A DNA stretch of 26,366 bases from assembly GCA_023391015.1 (NCBI GenBank), contig JAEWBT010000085.1, forward strand, positions 1-26,366, given 5' to 3'. Positions within the stretch are counted from its first letter, which is position 1; each line of letters starts with the position of its first letter. This document shows positions 1 to 7,795 of the stretch, piece by piece. The position numbers were made by a program, and so were the translations under genes. Source of the stretch: Bacteroidota bacterium (GTDB lineage Bacteria > Bacteroidota > Bacteroidia > Chitinophagales > Chitinophagaceae). Under the pieces are notes generated by a model. The model was not told the DNA's origin and searched no databases. It was given only the letters and a program-made list of their open reading frames with translations.

Positions 1-854
1 ATCAGGGCTGCGAGCACGGCTGCGTGAATTGCTACGCGCGCAACTCCCACGAATACTGGGGCTTTAGTCCGGGCCTGGACTTTGAGAGTCGCATCGTGGT
101 GAAGAAAGATGCGCCGATGCTGCTACGGAAGTTCCTCTCGCAGAAAAGCTGGAAGCCGGCGGTCATCTCCCTGAGCGGAAACACGGACTGCTACCAACCG
201 ATTGAGCGACAGATGCGCATCACGCGGCAATTGTTGGAGATTTGCCTGGAATTCCGGAACCCGGTGGGCATCATCACCAAAAACAGCCTGGTACTCCGCG
301 ACCTCGACCTCTTAGAGGAGATGGCAAAGCGCAACTTGGTGCGGGTATTCACCTCTATCACCTCGCTGGACGAGGATTTGCGCCGGATTCTGGAACCTCG
401 GACCGCCGCGTACCGGCAACGGTTGAAAGTATTGGAAGCTTTGAGTGCCGCGGGCGTGCCTACGGGCGTCATGACGGCGCCTTTGATCCCCGGGCTGAAC
501 GATTCACACATGCCGGCGATATTGGAGGCTGCCGCGAAGGCGGGCGCTTCGTGGGCGGGCTACACGCTGGTGCGCCTGAACGGGGCTGTGGGGATGCTTT
601 TTAAGGAATGGCTCCAGACAACGCTGCCTGACCGCGCCGAGAAGATTTGGAACGGCATCCGGGAGGTGCATAACGGCGAGGTATCGGCGAATTCGTTTGG
701 CACGCGGCACCACGGCACCGGCCCGGTGGCCGATATTATTGCCCAGCAGTTCCGTCTTTATACCCGGAAGTATGGATTGAACACCCAACCGATGACTTAC
801 AACACCGCGGACTTCCGGGTGCCGGTTCAGAATCAGGGCAGCTTGTTTGAGTAG
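1..854 (+). CDS. PA0069-family radical SAM protein, 5'-truncated by window edge
   Basis: The reading frame is already open at the first full codon (position 3) and runs to a TAG at 852-854, so the true start lies upstream of the window; the GTG at 24 is an internal Val codon. The visible N-terminus carries the radical SAM 4Fe-4S motif C-x3-C-x2-C, encoded at 9-32 (Cys, EHG, Cys, VN, Cys, Tyr), followed by ARNSHEYWGFSPGLDFE. That context is typical of the PA0069/Rv2578c group, which is related to the spore photoproduct lyase (SplB)-like radical SAM enzymes. These proteins are cytosolic SAM-cleaving enzymes whose substrate is unknown. The C-terminal part has the TIM-barrel strands expected (for example VPTGVMTAPLIPGLND). 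Family membership is recognised with good confidence; no specific reaction can be assigned. Confidence 0.88.
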   Translation, partial: QGCEHGCVNCYARNSHEYWGFSPGLDFESRIVVKKDAPMLLRKFLSQKSWKPAVISLSGNTDCYQPIERQMRITRQLLEICLEFRNPVGIITKNSLVLRDLDLLEEMAKRNLVRVFTSITSLDEDLRRILEPRTAAYRQRLKVLEALSAAGVPTGVMTAPLIPGLNDSHMPAILEAAAKAGASWAGYTLVRLNGAVGMLFKEWLQTTLPDRAEKIWNGIREVHNGEVSANSFGTRHHGTGPVADIIAQQFRLYTRKYGLNTQPMTYNTADFRVPVQNQGSLFE

Positions 855-870
855 GGCGCTGGGGAGGGCG

Positions 871-1590
871 TTAGGAGAAACGGGGTAACTTCCGGAGCAA
901 CTCGGCGCGGTAATTTCCGGAAACGGGCAGCTGCGCAGCGCCTACCGTGAGGGTTTCGGGGCCAATGGCAGAGAGATGGTTGCAATTCACGATGTAAGAC
1001 TTGTGTGTCTTGACAAAAAACTCCGGCAGCTGGGCGAGCAACACCTTCTGGGGCACCCGGATGAGGTATTTCCGGTCGGCGGTGTGGAGCTCCATGTAGT
1101 TGCCTTCGCTGCGGATGTAGCGAATGCCGGTAAGCGGCACGCGCACGTATTGCTGGCGCTCTTTGATGAACAACGCATCGCGGATTAAGAGCAGATCCTC
1201 TGCATCGCCGGAAGCGTTCTTGGTTTTTTTATAATCCTGGATGGCCAGTTGCAGGGCAGCATAGAGCGAAACATCGTTCCAGGGTTTTTGCAGGTAGGCG
1301 TTCGGCTTGGTTTCCAGGGCTTCGGTAACGGTTGCGAGGTCTTCAAAAGCCGTAAGGAAGATAAAAGGAATGTCGATCTCGGCGCGAATGAACTGGGCAA
1401 CGTCGATGCCGGTCTTGTAGCCCGCCAGCTGGATGTCTAACAGCGCCAGATGAACGGGCTGGGATTGAAGGATGGCAAGGGCTTCGGTGTAGCTGCCTGC
1501 CACCTGGCTTTGGGAAAAGCCGTAACGACCGAGGGTTTCCTGCAGGTCGTAGGCCACCATCATTTCATCTTCTACGATTAAGATATTCAT
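871..1590 (-). CDS. LytTR-type response regulator
   Basis: This 239-aa protein has an N-terminal receiver domain (about residues 1-120) and a C-terminal LytTR DNA-binding domain (about 140-235). Receiver signatures are visible: the acidic pair at 7-9 (EDE), phospho-acceptor Asp52 (LALLDIQL), Thr80 (FLTA) and Lys102 (LQKPW). The LytTR half shows YIRSEGNYMELHT and FVKTHKSYIVN, typical of AlgR/AgrA/LytR regulators that bind direct repeats upstream of target genes. It lies 103 bp downstream of the TPR histidine kinase on the same strand, so the two are very probably a cognate pair. The kinase is of the HisKA_2 class rather than the LytS/His_kinase class, a combination common in Bacteroidota. The target genes cannot be read from the window. 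Confidence 0.93.
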   Translation of the reverse strand: MNILIVEDEMMVAYDLQETLGRYGFSQSQVAGSYTEALAILQSQPVHLALLDIQLAGYKTGIDVAQFIRAEIDIPFIFLTAFEDLATVTEALETKPNAYLQKPWNDVSLYAALQLAIQDYKKTKNASGDAEDLLLIRDALFIKERQQYVRVPLTGIRYIRSEGNYMELHTADRKYLIRVPQKVLLAQLPEFFVKTHKSYIVNCNHLSAIGPETLTVGAAQLPVSGNYRAELLRKLPRFS

Positions 1591-1693
1591 CTGCTGACAA
1601 GTTCGGTGCGCCTGCTAGCTTTGCAAAGGGGATTTTTCCAAAGCCATTTTCCGGAAAAAAACGGGCCACAAAGCAACGAAAAGGGCTTCAAAT

Positions 1694-3583
1694 TTACGCT
1701 ATCTGCCGGCGCTGCGCTTCGTCTTTAAACGTAAGGGTTACACCAAAACCGCTGGTAGCGTCATAGGTAGCCGTCCCGCCCAGCTGCCGCGCCATGAGTT
1801 GAACGATCTTAACGCCCAGCGTGTTTTCGGTTGCTCCTGCTCCTGGAGCCGGCCCCGGACCGTTGTCTTTGTAGGAAAGAACGTAGCCTTCTGCCGTTGG
1901 TTGGATTTGCACGGTGATGCGCAGGTCTTTGCCGGGCTGCCGCGCATGTTTGCAGGAGTTGGTAACAAGCTCCGTCAGGGTTAATCCCAGGAGCACAACG
2001 GTATCGGTGTCTAAGTGGAGCGGTGCATCCACCGCAACGGTTGCCGGACCATGAACGGCCCCAATGGCGGCAGCCAGTGTTTCAAAATAACTTTGGACCG
2101 ATACGGTTTCTCCTGCCGTGTGCTGATACAGTTTTTGATGAATCAGGGCAATGGCGTTGATCCGGATAACGGTATCGGAAAGCACCTGCGTTGCTTCCGG
2201 CCCCTGCCCTTTCCGGATTTGCATGTTGATGAGGGAAGTAATGACTTGCAGGTTGTTTTTCAGGCGGTGGTGGATTTCCTTCATCAGCCATTCGAGGCGC
2301 TCGGCCTGGGCGGCCACCAGCCGGGTTGTCTTGCGCTGTTTTCGGTATTGCAGGGCGGCAACGGCAGCCAGCGCGGCCACCACGAGGAGCAGGCCACCAA
2401 TTCCGGCGAGCCAGCGCCGCTGTTGCGCGGTCGTTTGCGAAAGCGTTTGGATAGCGGCTTCTTTTTCGCGGGTTTGATACCGGGTTTCGATAGCGGCCAT
2501 TTCCTTCTGCACCGATTCTTCCTGCACACCAAAAATCAAACTGTCGGCTACGTTGTTGGCAAAGAAAGCGCCCCGGTAATCGCCCAGACCCAGATAGGCT
2601 TCTGCTTTTCCCTGATAATAGCCCGGCAAAAGCGCAGTAATACCGGTTTGATGCATCAGTGCAATACCACTGTCGTAGGCGGCCACGGCTTGCCGGTAGC
2701 GGCCTTCGGAAAGATACAGCGCCCCGTACATCCCTTGGAGATTCACAGCAATCTTCGGCTCATTGTATTGCCGGGCTACCGCGCCGGATTTTTGAAGGTA
2801 ATAAAGCGCTGAATCCGGTTCGCCCAGTTCCATAAAGGCCTGACCGATGTATCCATAGGTATAGCCATCCACCCGCCGGTTCGGCTTGGGATATGTGAGG
2901 GCTTCGCGCAGCACGGCCAGTGCTTCTTCAGTGCGGCCTGCTTCCAGATAACTCACGCCCAGATTGTTGAGCGTTTGGGGAAGCCTGCTTTTGTCGGATG
3001 CCTGCCGAAGAAGGGAAACTGCTTCTTCCATATGGCGCAGGTCGCGCGCATCGCCGATCATTTGGGTGCCGGCCCAACTTAAAAACGACAGCGCACGGGC
3101 CATCGACGGCGTATCGCGGAGAGTCTTGGCTTCCTCCAGGATTTTGAGGCTTTCTTTGGTCAGGCGCAGGTGATCGGTGCCGAGGCCCAGCTGACTCAGG
3201 AGGGCCAGCCGCGTTTGCAGGTAAAGTGTTTTTTTATAGCGAAGCGAATCAAACAGATGCAATGCTTTTTTGCCGGTGGTTTCTGCCGCGTCGTAATGGC
3301 CGGTTTCGGTGTGATAGAGGGTGAGATAGGCCCAGCCGAAGCCTTGCAACAAGGCAGCCCTGGCGGCAACGCTTTCCCGAAGGCCAGCCTCAAAGGCGTT
3401 CTGGGCCGTTGTGGTGTCGCCGGTGCGGAGGGCTTCTTTTCCTTTTTCATACAGCCCGGCTATCCGGACGGAATCAGTAGTGCTGTAGGCGGGAGCGCTC
3501 GTGTTTTGAGTGCAGGTCGTAAAAAGTAACAGCAGACTGCAGCAAAGCCCCGACAGGCTTTTGTGGAGAACAGAAACCAACAT
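1694..3583 (-). CDS. TPR-containing HisKA_2 sensor histidine kinase
   Basis: The ATG at 3583 is preferred over the longer frame reaching 3757. It starts a lipoprotein-like signal sequence (MLVSVLHKSLSGLCCSLLLLF, then TTC), while the upstream extension is low-complexity and runs into the promoter region. The resulting 629-aa protein has TPR-like repeats at about residues 40-350, a predicted membrane helix (about 390-412, GGLLLVVAALAAVAAL), and then a HisKA_2 dimerisation box EIHHRLKNNLQVITSLI with the acceptor His at about 438-439. The C-terminal HATPase_c domain contains TELVTNSCKHA (N box) and DNGPGP (G box). The TPR region would lie outside the inner membrane and the kinase in the cytosol. 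The input signal is unknown. The likely partner is the LytTR regulator immediately downstream. Confidence 0.88.
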   Translation of the reverse strand: MLVSVLHKSLSGLCCSLLLLFTTCTQNTSAPAYSTTDSVRIAGLYEKGKEALRTGDTTTAQNAFEAGLRESVAARAALLQGFGWAYLTLYHTETGHYDAAETTGKKALHLFDSLRYKKTLYLQTRLALLSQLGLGTDHLRLTKESLKILEEAKTLRDTPSMARALSFLSWAGTQMIGDARDLRHMEEAVSLLRQASDKSRLPQTLNNLGVSYLEAGRTEEALAVLREALTYPKPNRRVDGYTYGYIGQAFMELGEPDSALYYLQKSGAVARQYNEPKIAVNLQGMYGALYLSEGRYRQAVAAYDSGIALMHQTGITALLPGYYQGKAEAYLGLGDYRGAFFANNVADSLIFGVQEESVQKEMAAIETRYQTREKEAAIQTLSQTTAQQRRWLAGIGGLLLVVAALAAVAALQYRKQRKTTRLVAAQAERLEWLMKEIHHRLKNNLQVITSLINMQIRKGQGPEATQVLSDTVIRINAIALIHQKLYQHTAGETVSVQSYFETLAAAIGAVHGPATVAVDAPLHLDTDTVVLLGLTLTELVTNSCKHARQPGKDLRITVQIQPTAEGYVLSYKDNGPGPAPGAGATENTLGVKIVQLMARQLGGTATYDATSGFGVTLTFKDEAQRRQIA

Positions 3584-3843
3584 AGGCCACCAACATACGG
3601 CAGCGGGCGCTTTCCAAAAGAAATAATTGTTATTAACAGGGCCTTTTTGGGGATGGCAACCGCTCAAGAGAGAGCTGTTATTTCCGGAAATAGGGTCTTT
3701 ATTTCCGGCTTCCTTTACCCCCCTGCCCCCGAAGGTGGGAATTCCCACAGTTCCCACTATTCACTATTAACTATTAGTTATCCCTAACTGCCTTAGCACG
3801 GTTATTTTTAACCTTTGCAGATTCTTGCTTATCCTTCTTTATT
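3584..3843. promoter_or_regulatory. Divergent intergenic region between the sensor kinase and ppk1
   Basis: This 260-bp AT-rich spacer must hold both outward promoters. For ppk1 the best -7 candidate is AACCTTTG at 3810-3817 (7 of 8 matches to TAnnTTTG). For the kinase, a minus-strand TTCTTTTG (plus-strand caaaagaa, 3615-3622) is a 7/8 match. The region also contains a perfect 14-bp palindrome TATTTCCGGAAATA at 3679-3692, a half copy 21 bp further on, GGGAATTCCC near 3737, and three near-identical ACTATT heptamers at about 3757-3779. None of these sites is more than a candidate. Confidence 0.4.
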
Positions 3844-5919
3844 TTGAAACCAGTAAAAAACACCATTGTCCGCGATTTGTCCTGGCTGGCGTTCAATGGG
3901 CGCGTGCTTCAGGAAGCTCAGGACCCCACCGTTCCCCTGCCCGACCGGATTAAATTCCTGGGCATTTTCTCCAACAACCTCGACGAGTTTTTCCGCGTGC
4001 GCGTGGCCACGCTGTCGCGGATGGTGCGGGTGGGCAAAGCAGCCAAGGTGCATCTGGAAGAAAATCCGGAAAAAATCCTGCGGCAGATTTCCGAAAAGGT
4101 AAAAGCCCAGCAGGCCGAGTTCGACAAGGCCTGGGTGGAGATTCAGCACCGGATGGCAGATGAAAACGTGTTTCTGAAAACCGAAAAAAGCCTTTCCAAG
4201 GCCCAGAAAGCGTTTGTCTCCCAATACTTCAACGAGCAGGTGCGCACCCGGCTGGTACCCCTGATGATTGAAAGCATGCCCACTGTGCCGCTGCTCTCCG
4301 ATAAAGACATTTACCTCGCCTGCGTGCTGGGCAACCGCAAGAATGCCCTTCTGCAACGCTACTCGCTTATTGCCGTGCCCACCCGCGAGTTGCCGCGCTT
4401 TGTGATTCTGCCGACCGACAGCGACGAAAAGCACATCATTCTTTTAGAAGACATTATCCGCTTTTCGCTGCCCACGCTGTTTGCGCCGTTTGGGTTCGAT
4501 AAGTTTATGTCGGCCATCATCAAGGTAACGCGCGACGCCGAACTGGAAACTGATCAGGACGTGGCTGCCAACCTGATTGAAGAACTGGAAAAGGGAATCA
4601 AGGCCCGGAAAAGAGGCCGCGCCACGCGGTTTATCTATGACCGCACCATTGACCCGGCGCTGCTGGAATATCTCATCCGCCGCCTCGGCCTCACGCGCCG
4701 CGACAACCTCATTGCCGGCGGGCGTATCCATAACTTCAAAGACTTTATGGATTTTCCGGAAAGTGTGTTTGAAAGCACGCCCGGCGGCGACAAGCCGTTT
4801 ATCCATCCCTTGCTGGTGCAGCCCTGTCGCCTCATGGACGTGCTCGACCAGCGCGACGTGATGCTGCATTTTCCCTACCATTCCTTCGACTCGGTGATTG
4901 ACCTGCTGCGCGAGGCCGCCATCGACCCGTTTGTGCAAAGCATCAAGATAACGGCCTACCGGCTGGCGAGCAATTCCAAAATCGTGAACGCGCTCATTAA
5001 CGCGGTGCGCAACGGAAAGACCGTAACGGTGGTGCTGGAGCTGCGCGCACGCTTCGATGAAGAAGCCAACCTGTACTGGAAGCGTGTGCTGGAGGAGGAA
5101 GGTGTGCTGGTGGTGCATGGCCCGACGGATATGAAGGTGCACGCCAAGCTCTGCGTAATTAAGAAACGGGAATTCAACCGCACCAAGCAATACGCTTTCA
5201 TCTCGACTGGAAATATCAACGAAAGCACGGCCCGCTTCTACGGCGACCATTGCCTGCTGACCGCCGACAAAAGCATTATCGCGGATGCCAACCGCATCTT
5301 CTCGGTGATTGAAAATCCATCCAAGCCTTTGCAAAAGCTAACGGCCAACAAGACGCTGCCGACGGCACCGGTGAATATGCGTACATTCTTTCTGGACCTG
5401 CTGGCAACAGAGGTGCGGGCGGCGAAAAAGAAAAAGGCAGCGGCCATGACGTTAAAGATGAACTCCCTTTCCGACCGGGAATCTATTCTTAAAATCTACG
5501 AGGCGGCGCGCGCCGGTGTGGATGTGAAGCTGATTGTGCGGGGGATTTGCTGCGCCGTCACCAAGCAAAAGGCATTTAAAAAACCCATCGAAGCCATCAG
5601 CATTGTGGATCATTACCTGGAGCACGCGCGGGTGTTTGTGTTTGAAAATGACGGAAAAAGGAAAGTATTTATTTCCTCTGCCGACTGGATGGTGCGCAAC
5701 TTCGACCACCGCATCGAGGCCGCCTGCCCCATCAAAGACAAAGGGCTTCAGCAGGAATTGCTGGACATCCTGGATATCCAACTGGCCGAGAACGTGAAGG
5801 CCCGGATGCTGGACAACGACCAAAGCAACCGCTACGTGGTGCGCCGCGAAGCCGATCCGGAGCGCCGCTCGCAAAAGGAAATCTATCAGTATTTGCGAAC
5901 CAAAAAATACAGCCTGTGA
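3844..5919 (+). CDS. ppk1: Polyphosphate kinase 1
   Basis: PPK1 reversibly transfers the gamma-phosphate of ATP onto inorganic polyphosphate. The 691-aa length is normal for the family. The N-terminus reads RDLSWLAFNGRVLQEA and FLGIFSNNLDEFFRVRVA, classic PPK1 N-domain motifs. The two catalytic histidines are present: His433 in DMKVHAKLCVI and His594 in DHYLEHARVFVFEND, matching E. coli His435 and His592. STGNINESTARFYGDH and SSADWMVRNFDHRIEAAC are also diagnostic. The start is a TTG at 3844; it puts eight residues before RDLSW, as in homologues, and no ATG lies in frame nearby. The gene overlaps the following ppx by 4 bp, so the kinase and phosphatase are translationally linked. A candidate -7 element AACCTTTG lies at 3810-3817. 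Confidence 0.97.
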   Translation: MKPVKNTIVRDLSWLAFNGRVLQEAQDPTVPLPDRIKFLGIFSNNLDEFFRVRVATLSRMVRVGKAAKVHLEENPEKILRQISEKVKAQQAEFDKAWVEIQHRMADENVFLKTEKSLSKAQKAFVSQYFNEQVRTRLVPLMIESMPTVPLLSDKDIYLACVLGNRKNALLQRYSLIAVPTRELPRFVILPTDSDEKHIILLEDIIRFSLPTLFAPFGFDKFMSAIIKVTRDAELETDQDVAANLIEELEKGIKARKRGRATRFIYDRTIDPALLEYLIRRLGLTRRDNLIAGGRIHNFKDFMDFPESVFESTPGGDKPFIHPLLVQPCRLMDVLDQRDVMLHFPYHSFDSVIDLLREAAIDPFVQSIKITAYRLASNSKIVNALINAVRNGKTVTVVLELRARFDEEANLYWKRVLEEEGVLVVHGPTDMKVHAKLCVIKKREFNRTKQYAFISTGNINESTARFYGDHCLLTADKSIIADANRIFSVIENPSKPLQKLTANKTLPTAPVNMRTFFLDLLATEVRAAKKKKAAAMTLKMNSLSDRESILKIYEAARAGVDVKLIVRGICCAVTKQKAFKKPIEAISIVDHYLEHARVFVFENDGKRKVFISSADWMVRNFDHRIEAACPIKDKGLQQELLDILDIQLAENVKARMLDNDQSNRYVVRREADPERRSQKEIYQYLRTKKYSL

Positions 5920-6809
5920 TTCTGGCAGCCATTGATATCGGGTCTAACGCCGCGCGCCTGCTCATCGAGGAGGCCGCCCCGTACCGCGACGGCACGGTGG
6001 ACTACACCAAGCTAAACCTCCTGCGCATCCCGCTACGCCTGGGTTTTGATGTGTTCAGCACCGGAAAAATCTCCCCCGAAAAAGAAGCGCTTCTGCTCCA
6101 CACCATGCAGATTTATAAAGACCTGATGCGCCTTTACCGCGTGGAAGGCGTGCGGGCAGCAGCCACCTCGGCTATGCGCGACGCAGCCAACGGTGGGGAA
6201 ATCATAGAGAAAGTGCGCCAGCAAACCGGTATTCCTATTGAGATTATCACTGGGCAGCAGGAAGCGCAGATCTTATATGAAACCCACGTGGCCGAGGCGC
6301 TGGGCAGCGACCAAAGCTATTTGTATGTAGACGTAGGCGGTGGCTCCACGGAGGTTACCCTTTTCTCCCAAGCTGCGCTAGTGTTTAAAGAATCTTTTAA
6401 TATCGGCACCATCCGGCTTTTGCAGGGCTCGGTAACCGGGGCGCAGTGGGCGGCGATGCAAAGCTTTCTGGAAAACGCCGTCCGGGATTATCAGCCGGTG
6501 CGGGCGATTGGCACCGGCGGCAATATCAACAAGGTGTTTTCGGTTTCCAAACAAAAGGAAGGCACCCCACTCCACCTGGCGTATTTGCAGGATTTCCACC
6601 AAACCCTGCGCGTTATGAGCATTGCCGAACGCAGCCACACCTATGGCTTCCGCATCGACCGCGCCGACGTGATTGTGCCCGCCTTGGAAATCTACCTTTC
6701 GGTGTTGCGCTGGGTAGGGGCAACGGAAATTTACGTTCCCAAAATAGGGCTGGCCGACGGGCTGATTAAAATGCAATACGCCGAGCGGGTAAAGGCGGGC
6801 GCTGCTTAG
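5916..6809 (+). CDS. ppx: Exopolyphosphatase, Ppx/GppA family
   Basis: This 297-aa protein of the ASKHA fold removes terminal phosphates from polyphosphate (Ppx) or hydrolyses pppGpp (GppA). Visible motifs are the phosphate-1 loop AAIDIGSNAARLLI (residues 4-17), the switch region RAAATSAMRDAANG, and the phosphate-2 loop YVDVGGGSTEVTLF. The later GTGGNINKV and PKIGLADGLI segments also fit. It has only the two core actin-like domains and lacks the C-terminal HD-type extension of E. coli Ppx, like many short bacterial homologues. The GTG start overlaps the ppk1 stop in the sequence GTGA (5916-5919), so this is a two-gene polyphosphate operon. Polyphosphatase is favoured over GppA activity because of this pairing; that is an inference. 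Confidence 0.93.
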   Translation: MILAAIDIGSNAARLLIEEAAPYRDGTVDYTKLNLLRIPLRLGFDVFSTGKISPEKEALLLHTMQIYKDLMRLYRVEGVRAAATSAMRDAANGGEIIEKVRQQTGIPIEIITGQQEAQILYETHVAEALGSDQSYLYVDVGGGSTEVTLFSQAALVFKESFNIGTIRLLQGSVTGAQWAAMQSFLENAVRDYQPVRAIGTGGNINKVFSVSKQKEGTPLHLAYLQDFHQTLRVMSIAERSHTYGFRIDRADVIVPALEIYLSVLRWVGATEIYVPKIGLADGLIKMQYAERVKAGAA

Positions 6810-6854
6810 GGAGATGGGCTTTGTGCCGGGAAAGCAGGATTTTTCTTTAAACAA

Positions 6855-7028
6855 AAACACATATATGGGCCTTTCCGCAACTTTGCAGGAAGACCCATAC
6901 ACGTGTATGGATGCAACCGCAGTTTTGCAGGAAGGGCAAAACACTCGTCTGGGCCTTACCGCAGTTTTCCGGTAACGTCAAAACACCTGTATGGAGGCAA
7001 CCGCAGTTTTCCGGTAAGGGCAAAACAG
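6855..7028. repeat. 42-bp degenerate tandem repeat, four units
   Basis: The core CCGCARYTTT recurs at 6875, 6917, 6959 and 7001, exactly 42 bp apart. Units 2-4 share CCGCAGTTTT, then a GCAGG or CCGGTAA segment, and GGGCAAAAC or GTCAAAAC. Unit 1 folds as a hairpin between TATGGGCCTTTCC (6864-6876) and GGAAGACCCATA (6888-6899). Units 2 to 4 contain smaller inverted repeats such as TTACC...GGTAA. Confidence 0.7.
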
Positions 7029-7088
7029 GTAGCCGGATACAATATATTTCCAGCCTTTTCCCCTTTTCTCAAGTCTGCATTCAAAAAA

Positions 7089-7118
7089 ATTCCGGAAATA
7101 AAGGTTTATTTCCGGAAT
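7089..7118. terminator. Bidirectional hairpin built from two TTCCGGAA palindromes
   Basis: The arms ATTCCGGAAATAAA and TTTATTTCCGGAAT are perfect 14-bp inverted copies separated by GG. The dyad ends 23 bp from the stop of the minus-strand TM2 gene and lies downstream of ppx, the right place for a shared terminator. On the minus strand the hairpin is followed by a run of seven T residues (plus-strand 7083-7089 are A). Function is inferred from position and structure. Confidence 0.5.
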
Positions 7119-7141
7119 CGTTGGGTAGTGAAAAGCGCTTC

Positions 7142-7579
7142 TTAGAAAGTCTTGTCGTAAGCGCCGTCCTTGGGTTGCAGGTCGCCGATGATGATGCGAA
7201 TCAGGTCGATGGTAGACCAGATGCCGAGGCCGCCCAGGGTCAGGAGTTGCACAATGCCCTGCCAGGTATAGCCCAGATAGAAACGGTGAATGCCCAATCC
7301 ACCCAAAAACAGCACCAGTAGCAAGGCTACAACTTGGCTTTTGCCGCTGGCAGCAAGCAGGCTTTTGATTTTGGAGAAAAAGCTTTTCTTTTTGGCCGTA
7401 ACCACTTTGGTGGAAACGGTTGCACCGACTTCCAGACTAACGGGTTGGGCGGCGGCAGGTGTAGCAGTAGCGGGCGCGGCGGCCACTACTTCTACGGGAT
7501 GAGGGACGAAGGCCGCCTGTGCAGCCGGGGTGCCGAGGAACCAAGCTGCGGCAACGAGTGTGAGAATTGTTTTTTTCAT
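7142..7579 (-). CDS. TM2 domain-containing membrane protein
   Basis: Starting at the ATG at 7579 gives a 145-aa protein with a clear signal peptide (MKKTILTLVAAAWFLGTPAAQA); the frame can be extended upstream to 7639, but that region carries the promoter. A linker rich in Ala, Pro and Val (about residues 25-65) and a basic segment (KKKSFFSKIK) precede the TM2 domain at about 80-135. That domain has two hydrophobic helices flanking GGLGIHRFYLGYTWQGIVQLLTLGG, the hallmark of the family. TM2 proteins are small inner-membrane proteins of unknown function. The minus-strand promoter candidate 17-48 bp upstream supports this start. Confidence 0.85.
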   Translation of the reverse strand: MKKTILTLVAAAWFLGTPAAQAAFVPHPVEVVAAAPATATPAAAQPVSLEVGATVSTKVVTAKKKSFFSKIKSLLAASGKSQVVALLLVLFLGGLGIHRFYLGYTWQGIVQLLTLGGLGIWSTIDLIRIIIGDLQPKDGAYDKTF

Positions 7580-7595
7580 AAAGAGAAATGGAGCG

Positions 7596-7627
7596 CAATA
7601 GTAATGCCGGAAAGGAATATTTGCAAA
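7596..7627 (-). promoter_or_regulatory. Candidate Bacteroidota promoter for the TM2 gene
   Basis: On the minus strand, TTTG (7627-7624) is followed after 20 bp by TACTATTG (7603-7596). This matches the -33 TTTG and the -7 TAnnTTTG consensus with one mismatch. The implied start of transcription is about 10 bp before the ATG at 7579. Confidence 0.5.
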
Positions 7628-7777
7628 CGTCTCCTGCATGAATTTTCAGCATCGGCGAGAGCCGCGTTTTTCCCGGGAAGAAAAAGCTTTCTAAAGCCGT
7701 TTTGGAAAAGGCTCTTTGCGTTTCCGGCCTGTTTTTTGAGAGGATGGTTCCGAAAGCGTTGCAACAGTAGCAGCCGT

Positions 7778-7785
7778 TAATTTTG
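7778..7785 (+). promoter_or_regulatory. Candidate -7 element of the secreted proline-rich gene
   Basis: TAATTTTG is an exact match to TAnnTTTG, 10 bp before the ATG at 7796. A TTG at 7759-7761 could be the -33 element, but the 16-bp spacing is shorter than usual. The leader would be only a few bases long. Confidence 0.4.
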
Positions 7786-7795
7786 CAGGTATCCC

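Larger units (their letters stand above)
6810..7141. other. Convergent intergenic region with tandem repeats and hairpins
   Basis: This 332-bp spacer separates the 3' ends of ppx (+) and the TM2 gene (-). It contains a degenerate four-unit 42-bp tandem repeat (6855-7028), a strong hairpin in its first unit, and a near-perfect 30-nt dyad made of two TTCCGGAA palindromes (7089-7118). No convincing gene is seen. The short plus-strand frames through the repeat simply reflect the 42-bp period, which is a multiple of three. Confidence 0.6.

Noticed and set aside
1618..1627. CTTTGCAAAG palindrome and a plus-strand TAGCTTTG as a promoter
   Set aside because: The -7-like match points away from the LytTR gene, and no plus-strand gene follows it.
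3584..3757. N-terminal extension of the sensor kinase by 58 residues
   Set aside because: It would bury the lipoprotein-like signal sequence, is low in structure and includes the iterated palindrome and likely promoter.
4444..5334. 296-aa minus-strand ORF opposite ppk1
   Set aside because: The plus strand encodes full catalytic motifs of PPK1 here, so this is a shadow frame.
6855..7028. Possible CRISPR array
   Set aside because: Repeats are contiguous and degenerate, with no unique spacers of constant length and no cas genes.
6903..7321. Two overlapping plus-strand ORFs with 14-residue peptide repeats (NRSF, YRSF)
   Set aside because: The frames stay open because the DNA repeat period (42 bp) is a multiple of three; there is no promoter or recognisable domain, and the longer ORF runs antisense into the TM2 gene.
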